Counted from the first letter of the stretch, positions 20,211-32,200 are shown. The stretch is 64,000 nucleotides of DNA from Selaginella moellendorffii (GCF_000143415.4 NW_003314334.1:18695-82694), one strand, 5' to 3'. Translations and numbers: made by a program. Notes: generated from the letters alone by a model not told the origin.

Positions 20211-23200
20211 TCAAGCTCCTGGTCCATCTTCCACAGCCGTATACATCAAGGAGGCATTGGGCCCGTCACTCCGAGATAGTACACCTTTCAACTGGCTGAC
20301 ATAAAATACCGGATGAATTTTCACCCCAGCTGGTAGCCGCACTCGATAAGCCGCTTTACCAATGCGCTCCAGCACTTCATATGGACCAGCATATCGATGG
20401 GAAAGTTTATCACTCTTCCCTGTCCGTAAAGGCACCAAGGTGTTCTGCCGCTCACTTGACGGAAAGATCACCCGCACAAAGACAAGATCACCCACCTTAT
20501 ATTCCCGGAATTGGCGATGCTCATTGGCAAACTTCTCCGCTCTATCCTGAGCTGCTTGCAAATTCCGTTTGCACACCACCAGAATCTCATCAAGTTCTGT
20601 GGCCAGATCAGTTGCCTCGGAATCAAGCTTATCTTGAACGTCCTTACTCAAATGCAATCCCAACTCCACCGCTGTTCGAGGATGCCTTCCAAACATCGCA
20701 AAGTAAGGACTTAGCTTGGTTCCACTGTGTTGGCTATTGTTGTAAGCAAATTGCACCAACAGAAGATATAGATCCCATTGTCCTTGCCTTTGACCAATGC
20801 TACAACGTAGCATATCCTCCACCACCTGATTCACACGCTCAGTTTGCCCATCCGTCTGAGGATGATCTCCACTCGAGAGTTTCAAAGTCACTTGCATAGC
20901 CTTTGCAAAGCTTTTCCAAAATCCACTAGTGAACTTTGAATCTCGATCACTAATGATGTCCTCCGGCAAACCAAAATCAGGAAAAACCTTCTCCAAGTAA
21001 ACCGCAGCCAAGTCTGAGGCAGTGACAGTCTTCCGAAGAGCCAACAACCGCACATACTTCGTCAACCGATCCACTATGACCCATACTTGCTCCTTTTGCC
21101 TCTGTGTTCGTGGCAAACAAGTGATGAAGTCCATAGAGATACTACACCAACGGCTCTGAGGAATAGGTAAAGGTTGCAAAAGTCCCCCCGGCTTCTCCCG
21201 TGGCACCTTAACTCGCTGACAAAGCTTGCATGATTTACAATACTTGAGGATATCAGCCTTCATATTCCTCCAATAAAAGTTGCGCTTAATCAACTCATAC
21301 GTCTTCTTCCCCCCAAAATGACCAGCCTCTGGACGATCATGATAGTGGAATAAAACTTGAGTAATTAACGCATCCACCTGTGGCAAATAGACACGGCCAT
21401 TGTAGTAGAGAATCCCATCCACCAATGAGAAAGGAGCTTCCATCTGGTCTCGCAAAGAGGCCACCTCAGCATCCTGAGCCTGAGCATGCTCAACCAATTG
21501 CCCAAACTCGCTGACCACCTTACTCAAATGATGACAAAATCGTGTTCGTAACGTCGTCACATGACGAACACGAGATAAAGCATCCGCCACCACATTTGTT
21601 TTTCCCGGATGATGCTCAATAGGAAACTCCCCAAACTCCATGAGTTTGACCATCCAACGAGCTTGCCTAGTGTTCAACTCCTTCTGTGTGAAAAGATACA
21701 CAAGTGGTTTGTGATCTGTCAACACCACGAACACTGCACCATAAAGATAGTGCCGCCATGTCCGCAAAGCATGAACAATAGAGAGTAACTCTTGCTCATA
21801 TGTGGAATAGCGTTGCTCCACGGAATTCAAAGTTCGACTCTCATATGCAATAGGCTGTCCCTCTTGCATGAGAACTCCTCCCAGTGCATAACCACTCGCA
21901 TCGCATGTCACCTCGTAAGGTTTCGATGGATCAGCAATGCGAAGCACTGGAGCCTCGCTCAACAATCGTTTCAGCGCCACAAAACTCTCCTCTTGTGGCA
22001 TCTTCCACTCGAATGGCACATTCTTGTGTAGCATCCGCGTCAAAGGAATAGCCACCTCTGCAAACTTATGCTGGAAACGTCGGTAGTAACTAGCCATACC
22101 AAGAAAACTGCGCAACTCGGCCACTATAGTCGGTGTAGGCCAGTTTTCCACCACAGCCACCTTCCTTGGATCCGTCTTGACACCCTTAGATGTCACAATA
22201 TGGCCTAGATATTCCACCTCCGACTTTGCAAACTCACATTTGCTCTTCTTCGCATAAAGTTTGCTGTCTCGAAGTAACAAAAGAACCTTGCGCAAATGCA
22301 CCTTATGCTCCTCCATATTCTTGCTAAAAACAAGAATATCGTCCAAGAAAATCTCCACAAACTCATGAAGATAACGCCCAAATACCTCTGTCATCAACCG
22401 AGTAAATGTGGCCAGTGCATTCGTCAAACCAAACGGCATAACTGTAAACTCAAAATGTCCGAAGCTTGTGTTGAATGCCGTCTTGGAGATAGATGCATCA
22501 TCCATTGCAATCTGATGATATCCACTCCTCAGATCAATCTTGGTAAACACTCGTGCTTCACCAAGCTTGTCTAGGATATCATCTACACGTGGCATCGGCA
22601 TCTTATCCTTCACTGTCTTCTTGTTCAAAGCGCGGTAGTCAATACACATTCGCATTGAACCGTCCTTCTTCTTCACAAGCAAGACCGGAGCACCAAATGG
22701 AGACTTACTTGGCTGAATGAATCCAAACTCAAGTAACTCCTTGACTTGTCGTTGAACTTCTTGCTCCTTCGCATAACTTAACCGAAATGGACGCCGGTAA
22801 ATTGGCCGCGTCCCCGGCTCCAATGTAATCCCATGCTCCACACCTCGTAATGGAGGCAATCCATGAGGAAGTTCAGATGGAAAAACATCAGAAAACTCGT
22901 CGAGTACATCCTGTACTGTTGCTTCTCCCCCACACGTGCCTTGGTCGCCCAAGTCACGAACAAACAGCAAGTAACTCGAAAGTGCTTTTCCATTACGACA
23001 AGCCCGCTTCAAAGATGTAGCAGAGAGCATAACAACTGGTGGTTGAACGCCCTCGCCAAACCACATATCTTTAACTCCACCATACTCCAGCGAGATACGC
23101 TTAATGCTCCACTTTATCTCTGGATCCACCTTCACCAACCATGGCATCCCAAGGATGAGATCCACATGATGGATATCCGCGAGATAAAAAGTCTCCACAA

Positions 23201-23771
23201 GTGTGGTTTTGCCAACCAACACTTCCAGCCCCTCAACACAAGCATCGAAATGCTGAGCAGAGGTAGCTGCACCTTCCACTGTGTATGGAAGAACTCCACG
23301 TGTGTTCAGGCGATGCTCCGCAACAAACTTTGCCGAAACAAAGTTGTCATCGCTCCCACTATCCAGTAAAATCCGCACTGGATCGCCACGGAACACGCCC
23401 TCCAGCATTAAAGCTGATTCATGTGTATCCTCGAGCTCCATCTTGTTCCACACACAGTTGAGTTGACGAGCAACGATCGAAAGTCTCTTCCTTCGACCGG
23501 AATGGTCGTTCTCGTCATCCTCACGCTGTAAAGCTTGCAACTTTTTAGTATCTGAATTACCGTGAGAAGATGATTGGCCATTCTTCTTGTCCTGCTGCTT
23601 GTTCTTCAACTGCGGACAATCAGCCTTGTAGTGTCCAAGTTTGCCACAATGATGACAACCCTGTCTATAATTCTTCACAAGAACTTTTGCTTCTTGGACC
23701 CCTTTGCATCTGAAGTAGTCACCACCGACTTCAACTTGTGATGCTTGTTCCCATCCTTGTGTCCACGGCAA
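20211..23771 (-). CDS. pol: Element B pol polyprotein (1186 aa, uninterrupted)
   Basis: A single open frame. The N-terminus overlaps gag and holds its zinc knuckle (CHHCGKLGHYKADC). Then come protease (ILLDSGSDDNF), RT (RVFTKIDLRSGYHQIA and the intact active site FLDD, about 22,340), RNase H (VTCDASGYALGGVL, TDHKPLVYLF), integrase HHCC (HDRPEAGHFGG ... CKLCQRVK), DDE (SMDFITCLP, ISDRDSKFTSGFW, HPQTDGQTERVN) and GPY (RYAGPYEVLERIG). No chromodomain follows HPVFYVSQLKG. All catalytic motifs appear intact, unlike element A. The upstream gag is broken, so the copy needs gag in trans. Translation start in the track-like sense is artificial; the natural product is probably Gag-Pol. Confidence 0.92.
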   Translation of the reverse strand: MPWTQGWEQASQVEVGGDYFRCKGVQEAKVLVKNYRQGCHHCGKLGHYKADCPQLKNKQQDKKNGQSSSHGNSDTKKLQALQREDDENDHSGRRKRLSIVARQLNCVWNKMELEDTHESALMLEGVFRGDPVRILLDSGSDDNFVSAKFVAEHRLNTRGVLPYTVEGAATSAQHFDACVEGLEVLVGKTTLVETFYLADIHHVDLILGMPWLVKVDPEIKWSIKRISLEYGGVKDMWFGEGVQPPVVMLSATSLKRACRNGKALSSYLLFVRDLGDQGTCGGEATVQDVLDEFSDVFPSELPHGLPPLRGVEHGITLEPGTRPIYRRPFRLSYAKEQEVQRQVKELLEFGFIQPSKSPFGAPVLLVKKKDGSMRMCIDYRALNKKTVKDKMPMPRVDDILDKLGEARVFTKIDLRSGYHQIAMDDASISKTAFNTSFGHFEFTVMPFGLTNALATFTRLMTEVFGRYLHEFVEIFLDDILVFSKNMEEHKVHLRKVLLLLRDSKLYAKKSKCEFAKSEVEYLGHIVTSKGVKTDPRKVAVVENWPTPTIVAELRSFLGMASYYRRFQHKFAEVAIPLTRMLHKNVPFEWKMPQEESFVALKRLLSEAPVLRIADPSKPYEVTCDASGYALGGVLMQEGQPIAYESRTLNSVEQRYSTYEQELLSIVHALRTWRHYLYGAVFVVLTDHKPLVYLFTQKELNTRQARWMVKLMEFGEFPIEHHPGKTNVVADALSRVRHVTTLRTRFCHHLSKVVSEFGQLVEHAQAQDAEVASLRDQMEAPFSLVDGILYYNGRVYLPQVDALITQVLFHYHDRPEAGHFGGKKTYELIKRNFYWRNMKADILKYCKSCKLCQRVKVPREKPGGLLQPLPIPQSRWCSISMDFITCLPRTQRQKEQVWVIVDRLTKYVRLLALRKTVTASDLAAVYLEKVFPDFGLPEDIISDRDSKFTSGFWKSFAKAMQVTLKLSSGDHPQTDGQTERVNQVVEDMLRCSIGQRQGQWDLYLLLVQFAYNNSQHSGTKLSPYFAMFGRHPRTAVELGLHLSKDVQDKLDSEATDLATELDEILVVCKRNLQAAQDRAEKFANEHRQFREYKVGDLVFVRVIFPSSERQNTLVPLRTGKSDKLSHRYAGPYEVLERIGKAAYRVRLPAGVKIHPVFYVSQLKGVLSRSDGPNASLMYTAVEDGPGA

Positions 23772-24468
23772 TCATCACGACGATTCTCGACAGAAGGACC
23801 CCGCGAACGCTTGCGAGACTTATGCTTGTCATTGTCAAGGCGACGAGCCGCATCAAAGAGCTCCTCCAAACTCTTTGTAGGCTGAGAATGACGCAAGTGT
23901 TGCCGCATGCTCTCACTATGTAGGCCATCAATGAAGTAGGACTTGTTCTGATCTGGATCCTTCGTTGGAACACGACTAATCAAGCGAGTAAGCTTCTCAA
24001 TATAATCCCCGAGCGTCATTTTCCCTTGCTAGAAATGGCGAAGTTCTGTACGAGCATTCTCCACGTCGTAATGAGGGGCAAAACGTAAACGGAAAGCAGC
24101 CTCAAACTCATCCATGGTAGACACTGGTGGTTTCTTATCCGCAACACGGGACTCCTCAAGCCAATTCCACCATCGAAGACCCGCATCATGCAAAACCATC
24201 GGAATAGCCACTAAAGCCTTTGCATCTGGAGTTCCTCTAGCAGCCAAAAACTTCTTCACATTGGCTAGCCAAGCAAGACACTCGTCCACACCACCATCAC
24301 CGGAAAGGTTGGAATCTTGAGTTGATCTACCAAAGAAGGCTTACTTGGAGCACTACCCCGTCCAGCCTCGAGTGTCTCAACACGCCCACACATGGTATCC
24401 ATCATGCCATGCATCTCGTCTTGCATCTCTTGCTGATTTTTATTAAGGGCTCGCAGCTCATGAACCAC
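23675..24468 (-). pseudogene. gag: Element B gag
   Basis: Starts in the leader region with a coiled-coil-like stretch (MVHELRALNKNQQEM). A 1-nt deletion in a T run near 24,310 shifts the frame at IPTF; the sister copy at 51,241 keeps FSGDGGVDECLAWL. Then come LAWLANVKKFL, RWWNWLEE and FRLRFAPHYD. A TAG follows RHF near 24,030 and the same TAG is present in the sister copy. A second 1-nt deletion at KKQKF near 23,685 precedes the zinc knuckle. Gag forms the retrotransposon particle. Confidence 0.85.
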
Positions 24469-24571
24469 ATCTTGAATGGTCCAAATCTCCGCAGCTTCGT
24501 CGGCACCATCGTCGGCACCACCATCGACAATAGGATTCTAGTGTTCAGCTTGGTCGGCCATCGCAACCAAT

Positions 24572-24584
24572 CCTCTGATACCAA
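24572..24584 (-). promoter_or_regulatory. Element B primer binding site
   Basis: The minus strand reads TTGGTATCAGAGG directly after the 5' LTR, complementary to the 3' end of initiator tRNA-Met. Confidence 0.88.
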
Positions 24585-24816
24585 TGTTATGATCCGGCGC
24601 AAAAAGACAAAGATCTTGTTGCCCTAGACTATGCTACGCCACCTCTTGAAGTTCCTCACCACCCAACCACACCCGAGCTACCTCAAAAGCTCCACGCGCC
24701 GCCACTCCACTGTGAGCCCTAGGGTAGGTTAAGTCCCTTACCCTAACATGCCTTAATATACCCTTGAGCCTCCCTTTGACCGACGTTGACCACGTAGTCA
24801 AAGCTGGCGCCTAATA
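24585..24816 (-). repeat. Element B 5' LTR (232 bp)
   Basis: Pairs with 19,904-20,136. The outer end on the plus strand is GGCGCCTAATA, with one likely C-to-T change from the other copy. Confidence 0.9.
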
Positions 24817-24936
24817 GAGACTAACTTAGGCACACCGCTAAGTGGGGGGATGCCCCCGGAGACATGGTCAACAAGTCGTAGGATAAAAAAGAGACGTTCG
24901 ATGTGGCCATCGAACTTCTTCTATGGGTGGTGGAGT

Positions 24937-26094
24937 TGTAAGGAACCAACTCCCCGAGATGTCGTAGGCTAAAGGATCCCCGAAAGCTTGACCGAAATGA
25001 CAAAGAGTTCATCGAATGGGACCAAGTCGAAGATCGAGTCCAAGACCGACTCTAAGACCGAGTTCGAGATAGAGTCCGGGATCGAGCCGAGGCCGAATCG
25101 GAGACCGAGATTGAGACCGAGTTCGAGACCGAGTTCGAGACGGAGTCCGAGATCCAATTCGGGTCCGAGACCGAGTCCGAGGTCGAGTCCGAAGTCGAGT
25201 CCGAGATCGGGTCCGAGATCGAGTCCGAGATCGAGTCCGAGACCGAGTCTGAAGTCGGGTCCGAGATCGAGTCCGAGATCGATTCTGAGACTAAGTCCAC
25301 ATACTAATACAGCTCAAGGGGTGAAAGCCCAAAGCGTGTGTCTCCCAGGGGGGGGGGGGGCTGCAGGGGGTTCCAAAAGTATAGTAGGGATAGTGAGGTC
25401 CAGGAACCAGTCTTGAAGGAACTCTCCAGTGGTGCTTCCAAACTGACTTGAGGTTGAGACTGGGGCCGAGGGGCCTTGGGTGGGAGTGAGCATGGGCTTG
25501 GGTGGTGCCGGAGGGGCCACCCAGGGAAGTGCTCAAGAGCAGCTCCCACTCCCGAAAGGGAAACCAACTGCGGTGCTCCCGACTCCTGTGGAGTGATGCC
25601 CCACTTGAGTACCTTGTGGCTCATTGGTCCTCGCCCTTCCTAAGGGCTTAGGCCTTCCCTTCGGGATGGAAGTGGGGGGTAGAGGTACCCATACCAGGCC
25701 GTTAGGCCACGGTGTTTCCCCCTGACGTCCTGAAGCAAGTGCTGCACCCAAGGCTTGGGATTTAGAGGGTTCCATGATCAAGTCTTGTGGTACCAAGGGG
25801 TGTTAGGAATCTGGAGGCTTGGTGTGCTTGGCTGCTTGTGCCTGTGGGGAGTGTAGCCGAACCTTAAGTCCAGTCTAACCTAGGGAGGGGGATTGGGAGA
25901 GATTTGGGAATCCGTAGATGGATGGCTAACACTCCATTGCTCATGCAGTGAGTAGCTGAAACCAAGTAGGACCAAGTGGGAGCTGGTACCATAGGCGAGA
26001 ACCTTGGCGAGGGAACTTAGCACAAGCCAAGGCAGAGTTGGTCGGATAGACGAGGTAAGCTGACAAATTGGAAAGGAAAACTTTGTGGCTTACA
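24937..26094 (+). repeat. Chromovirus A 3' LTR (1158 bp)
   Basis: Starts TGTAAGGAACC after the purine-rich GGGTGGTGGAGT and ends GGCTTACA, followed by the target duplication GTGAT. It is shorter than the 5' LTR through loss of minisatellite units (25,035-25,300) and two G residues or more in the poly-G run. Confidence 0.92.
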
Positions 26095-28557
26095 GTGATC
26101 TCATCTCCATCGGGACATCCCAGAGTGCAATATTGAGAGGAAAGCTCCCTCCTTTCAGTTGTGCTTGTTCTTCTGCAGTGAACTTTGGGACCCAGGGGTG
26201 GAAAGACACAACCCATTGGCTATCAATCACTCCATGCAGCTCCTCTGCTCGCCTTCTTGCCTCCTCATCCTCGAACACGACTGTGTAGCATCCTTTACCA
26301 TACAGGAGTAGCTTCTGGACCGTGATCCTTTTCTCCAGCGATGCGTTGAGCCAGTCGATGGCTAGGCGTCTTGTTGGGAAGCTACCTCGGAAGACCGCAA
26401 TAGTTTCTTTTAGTTTCAGCTCTGCTTCCTTGGCCGCCACTACTTGCTGCAAGTGGTCCCGTAGCTGCACTATTTTAGTCCTGCTATTATACATTACCCT
26501 CCCACTTTTGGGGACCTGCACGTTTGTCTTCGTCTCTAAGCCGTCTCCGCTTCCATGTGTACCCTCTTTGCTGTTCTGTCCTGCGTCAATGTCCTGGTCC
26601 TTGGATCCCTCAGGGTCCTTGGACTGGTCCTCTCTCCCACCGTTTCCTCCATCTCTTTCTGCTTGAACTTTGAGGCACTCAGCTTCCTCTCTTTCGGACA
26701 AGTCTCCTGTTTTCTTTTCGATCGCCGTGCTGCAGTGGCTGTGTCACAATCTCCCCGAGCAACACTCCCTCAGTCTCAAGGCTTGTGTCAAGCATTTGGC
26801 GTCCTCTCTTGCTCCTTGCTCCACGCCTTCAACTTTCTCCTCGCCGCCTTGCGTTCTTTTTTCTTTTCTGTCTTGTTCTTCTTGCACTCCTTCTGGGCCT
26901 CTTCTCTCATTTGTTGCATTTCCCTCTCCTGGTCCTCAAGTAGTTTTGTAAGAGGCTTATCTAAGTCTCTACGCTTCTGCTGCTCCCCTTGGGTATCTTT
27001 CCCCTGTCCGCTTCGGGTGGCCATCCTTTCTTCCAGGTTTAGCAGTTTTGCCTTGTCCAGATTCTTCCTGCTCTCCATCTCGTCCGCGACTAGGTGGAAA
27101 GCCTCCCTGTATGCTGGGCCAAGTACTAGGTCCTCCCCGAGTACATTTGTCTCTTGGTGCCAGATTTCTGCCATGAGGATATCCTGGTGTAGAATGAGAT
27201 CTTCTGTGGAGCTCCTACTAAGCTTCAGCTTGAAGTCCCTCAGACACCAATGCAGCTCTCCTGCATCGGACAAGCATGGCATGCACTTCTGTACGTCGAC
27301 TGTCCTTGTGTGAGACATGATCTTTGGTTGAGATCCCACCGATTTAGCGGGAGACGGCATCTCCGGCTCCTTCAGTCTATTTGTGAGGTCTGAGAGGCAT
27401 TTGTGCACGAACTTGCAGCTGAGTGAGACCACAATGCTCCTGTCTCTGATATTCGCTCGATCCAGTGGCAAGGCGAAGTCCCCTAGGACATTCTCTCTCC
27501 CTTCCTGCTTGTTCGGGCTCCTCTGCGTTTCAGGGTCGTCCCTTGTCTCCCGTCTCAGGGTGTGTGGTGTTGGAGAGGGCTCTCATTCCATTCTAGGCTC
27601 AGTGGTGGGGGACACCATACTCCCCTCATTGTCCTCTTTTCCTGTTTCTGCTCTTGCTCGGCTTGTCTCGCCTCGCTCGCGAGTGACTCTCCCTTGCTTA
27701 CGTGGTGTTGTTGTCCGGGAACCTTCGCCACCTTTCATCTCCTGGTTCAATGTTGCCATTTCTCCTGCTCCTTGGGCTCCCAGGTGACTCCTCGGAGTTA
27801 CATTTCCCAGCAGCTGGTGCTGTTCCACTGGTTCTTTGTCCACTGGAATTACGAGGCTTAGCCCCGCACTCTGCTCTAGTACGCCCAACCTTATGGGACT
27901 TCTCACATCCTCCTCCTTTGCCCATACCTTCTTTGCCAGCCTCCCTAGGCTCCTTGTCCACATGGGGCTCAACCTTCCCTCGACCTTGTCCTTCTGTGTT
28001 TCCACCCAAAGAGTGTCTTTAGTGGACTGCAAGTCCTCCCTGGCCCAGCTCGAGCCCGAGCCTTCATCTACTCCAACTTGGTTAACCTTGCATCTGTCCA
28101 TTGATCGAACTGAGCTGGCTGGGGCGCCTCCAACCACTGCTCGAGACTCCCTCATCTTGGGCGTGCTGGCCTCAACCATTCCCTTGAGGAGCTTGAGATT
28201 TTCTTCTGCCCGGGCCATCGTCTCCTTAGTTCCTCTCTGTATTTCTTCTGTGACATCTTCTATCTTTTTTGCCTTCTACTTCTCACTGTCCAACCCCTGG
28301 GACTGTTTCGTCTGTGGGACTCCTCTGTTGGATGCGTTGCTGCTGGGATCCAAGTTCATCTTACCAGGCCCTGTGTTGTCGTGGCAGCCGAGGGGTTGCT
28401 GCTTCGTGCCCATTGGGGTCTTGTGGCTTGCTGCTCGTCCTTTGATCAGTCCACCTTGGGGTAGGCGAATGCTGAGGCCTCTCCCTCTTGTCCCTTGTCC
28501 CAACGTGATGGGCTGCCCTTGAGCTCTTCCTCTGCTCGGTGATTTGTTTGGGTCCAT
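26095..28557 (-). pseudogene. LINE ORF1, 5' portion (DUF4283-like)
   Basis: Starts at ATG 28,557 (MDPNKSPSRGRAQGQP), an N-terminal low-complexity basic region, then a charged helical region (LLNLEERMATRSG, KTEKKKERKAARRKLKAW), then a domain like plant LINE DUF4283 (VFRGSFPTRRLAIDWL, YTVVFEDEEARRRAEE, WVVSFHPWVPKF). In-frame TAG at 28,276 and TGA at about 27,583 and a frameshift between 26,788 and 26,701 inactivate it. At 26,095 chromovirus A interrupts it; the frame resumes at 13,376. The protein would bind LINE RNA. The 5' end of the LINE is near 28,776, where it meets an H-family LTR. Confidence 0.8.
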
Positions 28558-28776
28558 CTTGGACGCAAGAAAATGAGACAACACAGAGATCAAAATAGAG
28601 AGCTTCTTCCCTGAATCTCGCGGCGGATGCCCCCGCTGACGGTAGCAAGTGTGGGGAGATTGGGTGCTCTCCCCTTAGCGCTCTTCTACCTCTGACTGCT
28701 CCTCCGGTCACGGCAGCCATGGTGCTGGACGCTGCACCCCTTTACGCCCTAAAACACCAATCATTTTTTAGGTCCC

Positions 28777-29243
28777 TTTGGACACAGGACGAACACCATT
28801 GTGTTCAGGCCAATCTCTACATTCCGTAGATATGCCAAATGAGCGAATCTAGACACTTTCCATAAATAGTATTTGGGACCAAAATGAGACTAACACAAAA
28901 GGCATGATAGCAAGGGTGTTTAGCAGACACGGTAAGCTATCATCCAGCGATATTGAGGGACCAATCTCAATATGTGAGGGTTCTTGTCAAGCCAGTGCAA
29001 GACAGAGCAAAAGAGAACTAAGAGCCAAGCTAAGTATGCTCAGCTAAAAACACATAGGAGTTCCTACCTTATGTCCATTTGGCTAAGTACAGGTGCTAAG
29101 CCCAGTAAACTAACACTTGAACAAGAGGGGCTGATAAAGGGAACCAGCAATACCGACCTCCTGCCATTATGGCAGTAAGTAAAAAGTGTCCGTAAGGGCT
29201 AGCCGACAGATAACTTTTGATACCCGAAGTCACATTCGCGACA
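28777..29243 (-). repeat. Family H 3' LTR, truncated (467 bp)
   Basis: Nearly identical to 47,402-47,867. On the minus strand it starts TGTCGCGAATGTGAC at 29,243. The remaining ~660 bp of the LTR is missing, replaced by the LINE at about 28,776. Confidence 0.88.
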
Positions 29244-29257
29244 CTCTCCCCCCGTAG

Positions 29258-32200
29258 GGAAGATCGACATCCTCGTTGATGCATACTCGAGTCTAGAATA
29301 CCGCCAAGGAAACAACTCAAGAAAAAGTTCACGGTAGTCACACTATGTGAGAAATGCACCAACTTAAATGAGTTAGGAGGTAACCTCTTTGTCTAACGCG
29401 GATGCGCTACTAGCTCAGACACCTTTCGGCCGTCGCCAACAAGGAAATGACCAATGGAGTCAGCCACCCTTGCTGCTCTGGGTGTCACCCAACTACAAAA
29501 GTGTGATATGCCCCTGCCCGCAAGGACATAGAGAGAGGAGCCAGAGGCCCCAACCCTCCTGAGCAAAGAAACCAAACCCATCGGTAAGGTTTAGATAGAC
29601 TACTGTCAACAGGCAGTTAGAGTTGTTTACACAGTCACGCCCTTTTGAACGAAATAAGGAACATCGACAAAGAGGCGGGTGATGTGACCAGTTGATAGTA
29701 GCTACCCCATGATTAGAGATTTCACCATGCACACGAAGTGCTGAAGCCAGTCTGCCTATACTGGCCCAAACTCAAAGATCAATATATGGACTATATCAAA
29801 GTCATAGACAATGATATCTTAGAGATTTAATTATCAATGAAATAAAGCTTAGATTAGAACACAAAAGTATTCCAAGTAAGTTATCATCCGATAAATTAGT
29901 AGTTGAGTATAGAAACCACCAAGATCATCATAATTGGTAAACATAGGAATCACCATCCAACAAAATTCAATAACAAGTATATCATCAAGGAAACCCAATG
30001 ATGAAACTTAACTATCAAAGATTGCAAATAGTATTCCAAACAGCTTACCAAAGATAACTCAAAGAACACAAAGTATCATCGACTAGCAAGCAAAATGCTC
30101 GCGAATGTATCACCTAAAGGAAATAACATCCCAATCTATCAGAACTAACTCTAGCAATAATCAACAGAACTGAATGAATGTAGTAAGATCAACAAACACT
30201 TGTTCATGCCAACCATTGCACCAGCCAATCTGAATAGATCCTAGTCAACAATACCAAGGAGCTTAAGTTGCCTAAGCAAGTGTTAGTAATGTTTTACTAA
30301 TGTCTCAAACCCAAGAGACCAATCCAGAGCAAACCACAAAGAACATGTGGTATTGCCAAAAGCCATAAGCCATCAAATAGAACAACTAATTATCATGAAA
30401 TATCATCAATCATCACATCAAAAGAGAGATGCATAATCGTCATTGAAGAAAGAATCCACCATCCCAAAGAATGGCAAATCATTCTAAATCAACGATAATC
30501 AAGCAAAACCTTTGACAAGGATAATCAACTATCCTAGATGATAGTCAATCATCACCAATAATTGCTAGATACAAAAGCCAACTTCAACATCAAAGCTAAT
30601 GAGCCAAAATGCTTTCCCAAATAATTTCAAACAAATGGAATAATGAGCATAAAAACTCAAGGAACCGAAAGTTCGAAGAAGCCTATAGCTAAGTCATGCC
30701 TAACAATGATCACAAATTTTGCATGAACTAACTTCAATGCTAAAGAGAAATCATGGTACAACCCACAATATTCTCAACACATCTAGAAGTCAAACTTCAT
30801 AATGCTAAAGCTAATGAAGAGTATATTTACATCAATTCAAAAGCTAAGTATAACAAAGCTATGCTCAACAAATGATCACTGAATGATCTTCCATGAATCC
30901 ATCTATAGCAAGATGTAGCTCACTTCATAACAAGCCCAAGAGAAATCATCAATGATCGATATATTCCAACTCAAATCCAATAAAGATTCAAACATTTTAA
31001 TATCAATCACTAACTCTTCCACTTGTAAAGCTAGTATAGTCCACGACTAAATCACTTTTCAAGGAAAAGCTAAAACTCAACCTCAACTAAGCAATTTCAT
31101 CTAGAACACAACTAACTCAACTTACTACTTAGTTCATTTGAACATCAACACAATTGCTAATTAGCAAATGCATGAATGCCAACAACACAAAGCTAAAGCC
31201 AAATCATCAACACTATTTTCATCAAGACTAATGAAATTCAATATCAATCTTTGGAAGGATATCTCATTCACTCAAATCTCAATATCAACAATGTTAACAA
31301 CAAGGCATCATTTCAATGCCATCAACTAGAAGAAAGCGAGAGTGAATCACCACCCAAAACTTTTTAGCAACTAAGCTAACCAAAGTCAAAGATACTTTAG
31401 TCAGTATCCGAGACTAATCCTTCAGCAATACTCAGTTTCAGATAACATATCATCAAGGAGTGATTCACCACATCTATGACTCAATGCAATTCCAACACTA
31501 CAGACTAAATGTAACCAAATGATATCGACAAAGGTAGAGCCAATATGCCAGTATGAAAAACTCATGTAAGTCTAACAACACGATCCTCCATAACATCATC
31601 CGGTAAAGCAAGCCCATCACTGCTAAATCAACATTTAGCAAAGCAAGTGTCAAATAGTCTTTGACAAAGTTTACAAGCAATCACTAGTTGCAAAGCAACC
31701 AACAATCGCTCTTCAACTTGCCTTCACAAGACCCAAACACTAAACTCACGTCATCAAGTTATATACTTGTCCAATATGAATGTGATACCCTAGGCACGAG
31801 ATAAAAGTTCATGGACAAGCACTAACGAAATGACCACTCGAATTCAACTCAACCGCAATAAGCTGACTAATGCATTTACCCAATAGCTCTGAGCATGCCT
31901 TGAACAGGCTAGCTATGCATGATCAACACTCAGTCGAAACTAAAGTGAAGACCATAAGATGGACTCATATTGGTACACAACCTCCTCATAGACAAAGCTA
32001 TAGTATGGGTACCAACATCTCAACTTAAACAACTAAGTTGAACATCACCATCCTCAACCATGGCACAAAACCACCAAGACCAAGTCATGATCAATGAGAG
32101 CTTACTACTCTCATAGAGTCTAAACGAAATGCAAGGTGCAACCTACCACCAAGCACAACACTACAAAAGAAAAACACAAGGGTCACCTTTCTTAGAAAAG

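Larger units (their letters stand above)
19904..24816 (-). mobile_element. Element B, Ty3/gypsy retrotransposon nested in A
   Basis: Minus-strand element with LTRs 24,585-24,816 (5') and 19,904-20,136 (3'), ends TGTTAGGCGCC and CATAACA. The two LTRs differ by about seven substitutions and one 1-nt indel in 232 bp. The primer site, gag, pol and PPT are all present. The right terminus reads CTAATA instead of CTAACA. No 5-bp target duplication is evident. Beyond the left LTR the sequence continues for 38 nt with primer site and gag leader, so the left junction is abnormal. Other copies lie at 6,228 and 50,908. Confidence 0.9.
13377..26094 (+). mobile_element. Chromovirus A, full-length Ty3/gypsy element, TSD GTGAT
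   Basis: Two LTRs (13,377-14,560 and 24,937-26,094), both TGTAAGG...GGCTTACA, are flanked by the same pentamer GTGAT (13,372-13,376 and 26,095-26,099). Between them lie a tRNA-Met primer site, gag, pol and a chromodomain on the plus strand, then untranslated sequence holding the nested minus-strand element B. Without B (4,913 bp) the element is about 7.8 kb. The insertion splits LINE ORF1. Several in-frame stops and indel differences between the LTRs show it is old and inactive. Element B interrupts the 3' untranslated part, so B is younger. Confidence 0.93.

Noticed and set aside
26555-28522. Plus-strand frames of 228-252 codons rich in Leu, Ser and Cys
   Set aside because: They are antisense to LINE ORF1, whose zinc-knuckle and DUF4283-like motifs fix the coding strand.
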